Origin: Metarhizobium sp964253915
GTDB taxonomy: Bacteria > Pseudomonadota > Alphaproteobacteria > Rhizobiales > Rhizobiaceae
Direction of reading: 5' to 3'
Assembly: GCF_964253915.1 (NCBI RefSeq)
Contig: NZ_CAXUSG020000001.1
Location: 372,001 to 436,000, forward strand
Length of the DNA stretch: 64,000 bases
Shown here: piece by piece, positions 60,826 through 64,000 of the stretch
How the letters are laid out: each line of letters opens with the position of its first letter
How positions within the stretch are numbered: position 1 is the first letter of the stretch
Notes under the pieces: generated by a model
What the model was told of the DNA's origin: nothing
Database searches by the model: none
Seen by the model: the letters and a program-made list of their open reading frames with translations, nothing else
Translations under genes and position numbers: made by a program

Positions 60826-61347
60826 TCAGCGTGCCTTGCGGCGTTCGGCCACCGGCTGGTAGGCGAGACGCTGGTGATAGGTGCAATAGGGCGAGCTGTC
60901 GGGAGACTCGCCGCCGCAGAAATGGAAATCGTCCTTGAGCGGATCGCCGACCGGCCACTTGCAGGTGCGCTCCGTCAGTTCCGTCAGGCCCAGGCGGCGG
61001 GAAATCGGCACGACGACATTGCTCTTGGAAACGTACCGGGTCTCTTCGACGCCCTCGACTTCCATTTCCTCGTGAACCATTGTTGCGCCGGCGGGGCGGG
61101 CAACGGTCCGGGTGGCAACGCGCGGCGTAAAGCTCGGCGCACGCGGTGCTGTCGGCGTTCTCTTCGGGGTGCGTGCGCTCGCGGGCGCGCTGCCGGCCTT
61201 GGCGCGGCCGGGCAGGTTGAGCCGGTGGACCTTGCCGATGACGGCGTTACGGCTGACGCCGCCAAGCTGTGCGGCGATCTGGCTCGCGCTCAGCCCTTCG
61301 GACCACAGCTTCTTTAGTTTCTCGACACGCTCGTCTGTCCAGTTCAT
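60826..61347 (-). CDS. gcrA: Cell-cycle regulator GcrA
   Basis: A 173-residue DNA-binding protein of alphaproteobacteria that works with sigma-70 and CcrM-methylated promoters. The N-terminal helix-turn-helix is WTDERVEKLKKLWSEGLSASQIAAQLG and is followed by SRNAVIGKVHRLNL. The C-terminal part has the conserved CGGESPDSSPYCTYHQRLAY. Start 61347 is preceded by GGAGAG. Its linker (about 50-110) is rich in Pro, Ala and Thr. Confidence 0.95.
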   Translation of the reverse strand: MNWTDERVEKLKKLWSEGLSASQIAAQLGGVSRNAVIGKVHRLNLPGRAKAGSAPASARTPKRTPTAPRAPSFTPRVATRTVARPAGATMVHEEMEVEGVEETRYVSKSNVVVPISRRLGLTELTERTCKWPVGDPLKDDFHFCGGESPDSSPYCTYHQRLAYQPVAERRKAR

Positions 61348-61645
61348 GCTTCTCTCCGCCGTCGCGTTCCAATTGATGGCAGAATCCATCCTCGTGCCCC
61401 GGATCATCTCCGGAGCGGAACGCTTCAATACTTTTGGTGACTAGTTCCGCCGCATGCAGTCTAGTAATTGAACTTTAACCTAGTGTGAGGCTGACTCCGT
61501 GACAAGAGTCGCCGGAATCATCCGGAATCGATTTCGCGGTTTTCCCCAACTTGCTCGACAAGCGAGTCAATTTTGCAACGGTTGCAGCATCGCTCCAGGG
61601 TTGCAACCGGCATGCTCTTCCGCCGGCCTTCAGGCCGCAGTTTGG

Positions 61646-61674
61646 TTGACATCCGGCGGGTAAATGGAGATAGT
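61646..61674 (+). promoter_or_regulatory. Candidate argD promoter
   Basis: TTGACA, 17 bases, then GATAGT. The expected start of transcription lies near 61681, inside the hairpin below. Confidence 0.55.
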
Positions 61675-61679
61675 GCAGC

Positions 61680-61707
61680 GCCGCCGAAAGGCGGCATTTT
61701 TGATTTT
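61680..61707 (+). terminator. Terminator-like hairpin in the argD leader
   Basis: GCCGCC / GGCGGC with a GAAA tetraloop, then ATTTTTGATTTT. It precedes argD by about 55 bases. It may end a small upstream transcript or attenuate argD. Confidence 0.55.
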
Positions 61708-61762
61708 AAGATCCGGTCGGATCGCAAGACCGTCCATGCTCTTCTGAAGGAGTGCAGCGCTC

Positions 61763-62962
61763 ATGGCACAGGCCACGCCGCTTTTTGAGACCTACAACCG
61801 CATTCCGCTGCGTTTCGAACGCGGCGAGGGGGTATGGCTGATCACCGAGGACGGCGAGCGTTATCTCGATTTTGCGGCGGGCATCGCGGTCAATGCGCTC
61901 GGCCATTCCCACCCGCATCTGGTCGAGACCCTGAAGACGCAGGGCGAGAAGCTCTGGCACCTCTCCAATCTCTACGAGAGCCCCGGCCAGGAGAAACTTG
62001 CCGACCGGCTGACGGCCAACACCTTCGCCGATAAGGTGTTCTTCACCAATTCGGGCGCCGAGGCACTGGAATGCGCCATCAAGACGGCGCGGCGTTATCA
62101 ATATGCCAAGGGCCGCCCCGAGCGGTTCCATATCATCACCTTCGAGGGCGCCTTCCACGGCCGCACGCTCGCCACCATCGCCGCCGGCGGCCAGGCGAAA
62201 TATCTTGAAGGTTTCGGTACCAAGGCCCCGGGCTTCGACCAGGTGCCGTTCGGCGATCTCGACGCCGTCAAGGCGGCCATCACCGAAGCGACCGCCGGTA
62301 TCCTGATCGAGCCGGTGCAGGGCGAGGGCGGTATCCGTTCGGCCAGCCCCGAGTTTCTGCGGGCTCTGCGCAGTCTCTGCGACGAACACGGCCTGCTGTT
62401 GATTTTCGACGAGGTCCAGTGCGGCGTCGGCCGTACCGGCAAACTCTTCGCTTATGAATGGCCGGGCATCGCTCCCGACATCATGGCGGTGGCCAAGGGC
62501 ATCGGCGGCGGCTTTCCGCTCGGCGCCTGCCTTGCAACCGCCGATGCCGCGTCCGGCATGATCGCCGGCACCCACGGCACCACCTATGGCGGCAACCCGC
62601 TGGCCATGGCGATCGGCAACGCCGTTCTCGACGTCGTGCTGGAAGAGGGTTTCCTCCAGCATGTCAGCGATGTTGCCCTCGTCTTCCGCCAGGGCCTCGC
62701 CTCGCTCAAGGACCGTTTCCCGGACATCATCGAAGATGTCCGTGGCGAAGGCCTGATGCTTGGCATCAAGGCGCGCGTGCCGTCGGGCGAATTGCTGCTG
62801 GCGATGCGTGACCAGCATATCCTCGGCGTGCTGGCGGGCGACAATGTCATCCGCCTGCTGCCGCCGCTGACCACCACGGCGGAAGAGGCCCGCGAGGGGC
62901 TTGCGCGCATCGAGCGTGCCGCCGGCAAACTGCAACAGGAAAACCTCAAGAAATCCGCTTGA
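61763..62962 (+). CDS. argD: Acetylornithine aminotransferase
   Basis: A 399-residue class III aminotransferase of arginine synthesis. The pyridoxal phosphate lysine is Lys245 in DIMAVAKGIGGGFP, with FTNSGAEALECAIKTAR and IFDEVQCGVGRTG as other signatures. Likely start: GAAGGAG lies 11 bases upstream. argF follows after 21 bp. Confidence 0.95.
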   Translation: MAQATPLFETYNRIPLRFERGEGVWLITEDGERYLDFAAGIAVNALGHSHPHLVETLKTQGEKLWHLSNLYESPGQEKLADRLTANTFADKVFFTNSGAEALECAIKTARRYQYAKGRPERFHIITFEGAFHGRTLATIAAGGQAKYLEGFGTKAPGFDQVPFGDLDAVKAAITEATAGILIEPVQGEGGIRSASPEFLRALRSLCDEHGLLLIFDEVQCGVGRTGKLFAYEWPGIAPDIMAVAKGIGGGFPLGACLATADAASGMIAGTHGTTYGGNPLAMAIGNAVLDVVLEEGFLQHVSDVALVFRQGLASLKDRFPDIIEDVRGEGLMLGIKARVPSGELLLAMRDQHILGVLAGDNVIRLLPPLTTTAEEAREGLARIERAAGKLQQENLKKSA

Positions 62963-62983
62963 TACTGGATACAGGACGATAAA

Positions 62984-63901
62984 ATGGCAGCTCCGAAGCA
63001 TTTCCTCGATCTCTCGGCCATGACGGCGACCGATCTGCGCAGCATTATCGACGATGCCCGCGTTCGAAAAGCCGCCTCCAAGGCCGGAACCGCGGACAAG
63101 CCGCTTCAGGGCAAGATGCTGGCGATGATCTTCGAAAAGCCGTCGACGCGCACGCGTGTTTCCTTCGATGTCGGCATGCGCCAGCTCGGCGGTGAGACGA
63201 TCTTCCTGTCGGGCACCGAAATGCAGCTCGGTCGCGCCGAGACGATCGGTGATACGGCAAAGGTCCTGTCGCGTTACGTCGACGCCATCATGATCCGCAC
63301 GACGGACCACAACCGGCTGATCGAGCTGGCCGAGCATGCCACCGTACCTGTCATCAACGGTCTCACGGACGATACGCATCCCTGCCAGATCATGGCCGAC
63401 ATCATGACCTTCGAGGAGCATCGCGGCCCGGTCGCCGGCAAGACCATCGCCTGGACCGGTGACGGCAACAACGTGCTGCACTCCTTCGTCGAGGGGGCGG
63501 CCCGTTTCGGTTATCGCATGAACATGGCGGTGCCGCTGGGTTCCGAGCCGAACGACCGGATCCTCAACTGGGCACGTGAAAACGGCGGCGACATCATGCT
63601 GTGCCATGATGCCGACCGCGCCGTCGAGAATGCCGATTGCGTCGTCACGGACACATGGATTTCCATGAACCTGGAACACAAGGCGCGCGGACACAATGTC
63701 TTCCAACCGTTCCAGGTCAATCCCGCGCTGATGAAGAAGGCGAACCCGCAGGCGCTGTTCATGCATTGCCTGCCTGCCCATCGCGGCGAAGAGGTGACCG
63801 ACGAGGTAATCGACGGGCCGCAGTCCGTGGTGTTCGACGAAGCCGAAAACCGCATGCACGCGCAGAAATCGGTTCTCGCATGGTGCCTGGGCGCGTTGTA
63901 A
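62984..63901 (+). CDS. argF: Ornithine carbamoyltransferase
   Basis: A 305-residue enzyme that makes citrulline. Carbamoyl-phosphate motif STRTR at 54-58 and ornithine-site HCLPAHRG at 261-268. In rhizobia argD-argF is an operon, here with a 21-bp gap. AGGA precedes the start. Confidence 0.95.
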   Translation: MAAPKHFLDLSAMTATDLRSIIDDARVRKAASKAGTADKPLQGKMLAMIFEKPSTRTRVSFDVGMRQLGGETIFLSGTEMQLGRAETIGDTAKVLSRYVDAIMIRTTDHNRLIELAEHATVPVINGLTDDTHPCQIMADIMTFEEHRGPVAGKTIAWTGDGNNVLHSFVEGAARFGYRMNMAVPLGSEPNDRILNWARENGGDIMLCHDADRAVENADCVVTDTWISMNLEHKARGHNVFQPFQVNPALMKKANPQALFMHCLPAHRGEEVTDEVIDGPQSVVFDEAENRMHAQKSVLAWCLGAL

Positions 63902-63910
63902 TTCCGGCCG

Positions 63911-63931
63911 TCGGCACGGAGCCGATTTTTT
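63911..63931 (+). terminator. Weak terminator-like hairpin after argF
   Basis: TCGGC / GCCGA with a five-base loop, then a run of six T residues, about ten bases after argF. The stem is only five pairs. No gene is seen from here to the window end. Confidence 0.4.
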
Positions 63932-64000
63932 GACACCCGGCGCTTGACCGGGCGGCGCAACGATACCACTTAGGGCATTGCCGGCGAACAAAGGTTTTCC

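Larger units (their letters stand above)
61348..61762. other. Intergenic region between gcrA and argD
   Basis: About 415 bases without a convincing gene. It holds the gcrA promoter area (AT-rich 61450-61490), paired TTGCAAC/GTTGCA sequences around 61573-61610 with a perfect GGTTGCAACC, a promoter-like pair, and a terminator-like hairpin. Short frames here lack ribosome sites. Confidence 0.55.

Overview
The window is gene-dense, high-GC DNA whose gene content points to an alphaproteobacterium of the order Hyphomicrobiales, most likely the Rhizobiaceae (Rhizobium, Agrobacterium, Ensifer or relatives). The main evidence is a GcrA-type cell-cycle regulator, a frcRBCAK fructose-import locus like that of Sinorhizobium meliloti, a FadD-like ligase of rhizobial type, a paired 12-bp-stem intergenic repeat of the rhizobial kind, and a CTTGAC/CTATAT-like promoter. 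Core genes (pyrE, pyrC, pgi, argD, argF, gcrA) suggest a chromosome rather than a plasmid. I found no rRNA, tRNA, CRISPR array, transposase or phage gene.

Layout. 0-6.3 kb: a two-gene RND efflux system, then small stress or hypothetical proteins and a cupin. 6.4-15.7 kb: the most unusual region. A leftward operon encodes a methylthioribose-kinase-like protein, an MtnA-like isomerase, a split transketolase and a RuBisCO-like protein. A rightward operon encodes a ribose-type ABC importer (ATPase, permease, binding protein). The two diverge from a shared promoter that carries a 55-bp imperfect palindrome. 15.7-16.4 kb: a toxin-antitoxin pair. 16.4-25.1 kb: fructokinase-like kinase, pyrE, a DUF805 protein, pyrC, and the fructose locus frcBCAK with its ROK-family regulator. 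25.2-31.7 kb: a signalling stretch with a Crp/Fnr regulator followed at once by a CHASE2 nucleotide cyclase, a FecR-like exported protein, a Sel1-repeat protein, an unrecognised gene and a second Crp/Fnr regulator.

31.8-38.9 kb: a catabolic locus with a proline-racemase-family enzyme, a D-amino-acid dehydrogenase, a 5-oxoprolinase-like set (pxpC, pxpB, pxpA), biotin carrier and biotin carboxylase homologues, and a second carrier-like protein without a biotinylation lysine. 38.9-47.6 kb: a lipoprotein hydrolase, then a GbsR/MarR-type regulator with cydDCABX (cytochrome bd and its assembly exporter). A Crp/Fnr-type box and an 18-bp palindrome lie in the upstream gap. 47.7-53 kb: an AraC regulator, a fosmidomycin-resistance-type MFS pump, a SorC-type regulator and a fused aldolase/short-chain dehydrogenase. 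53-64 kb: an intergenic repeat, pgi, a long-chain acyl-CoA ligase, a PRC-barrel protein, a CHASE-PAS-GGDEF-EAL protein, gcrA, argD and argF.

How the parts fit. The RuBisCO-like/transketolase/MtnA/MtnK/importer block reads as one pathway for uptake and breakdown of a ribose-like sugar, with 5-methylthioribose the best candidate. Replacing the usual later steps by a split transketolase would be unusual and is the leading candidate for an undescribed pathway. The fructose importer, kinases and Pgi form an ordinary fructose route. The pxp/proline-racemase block looks like cyclic imino-acid or lactam use. Coordinates include stop codons. Starts were chosen by reading Shine-Dalgarno sequences and spacing by eye; no similarity search was run.
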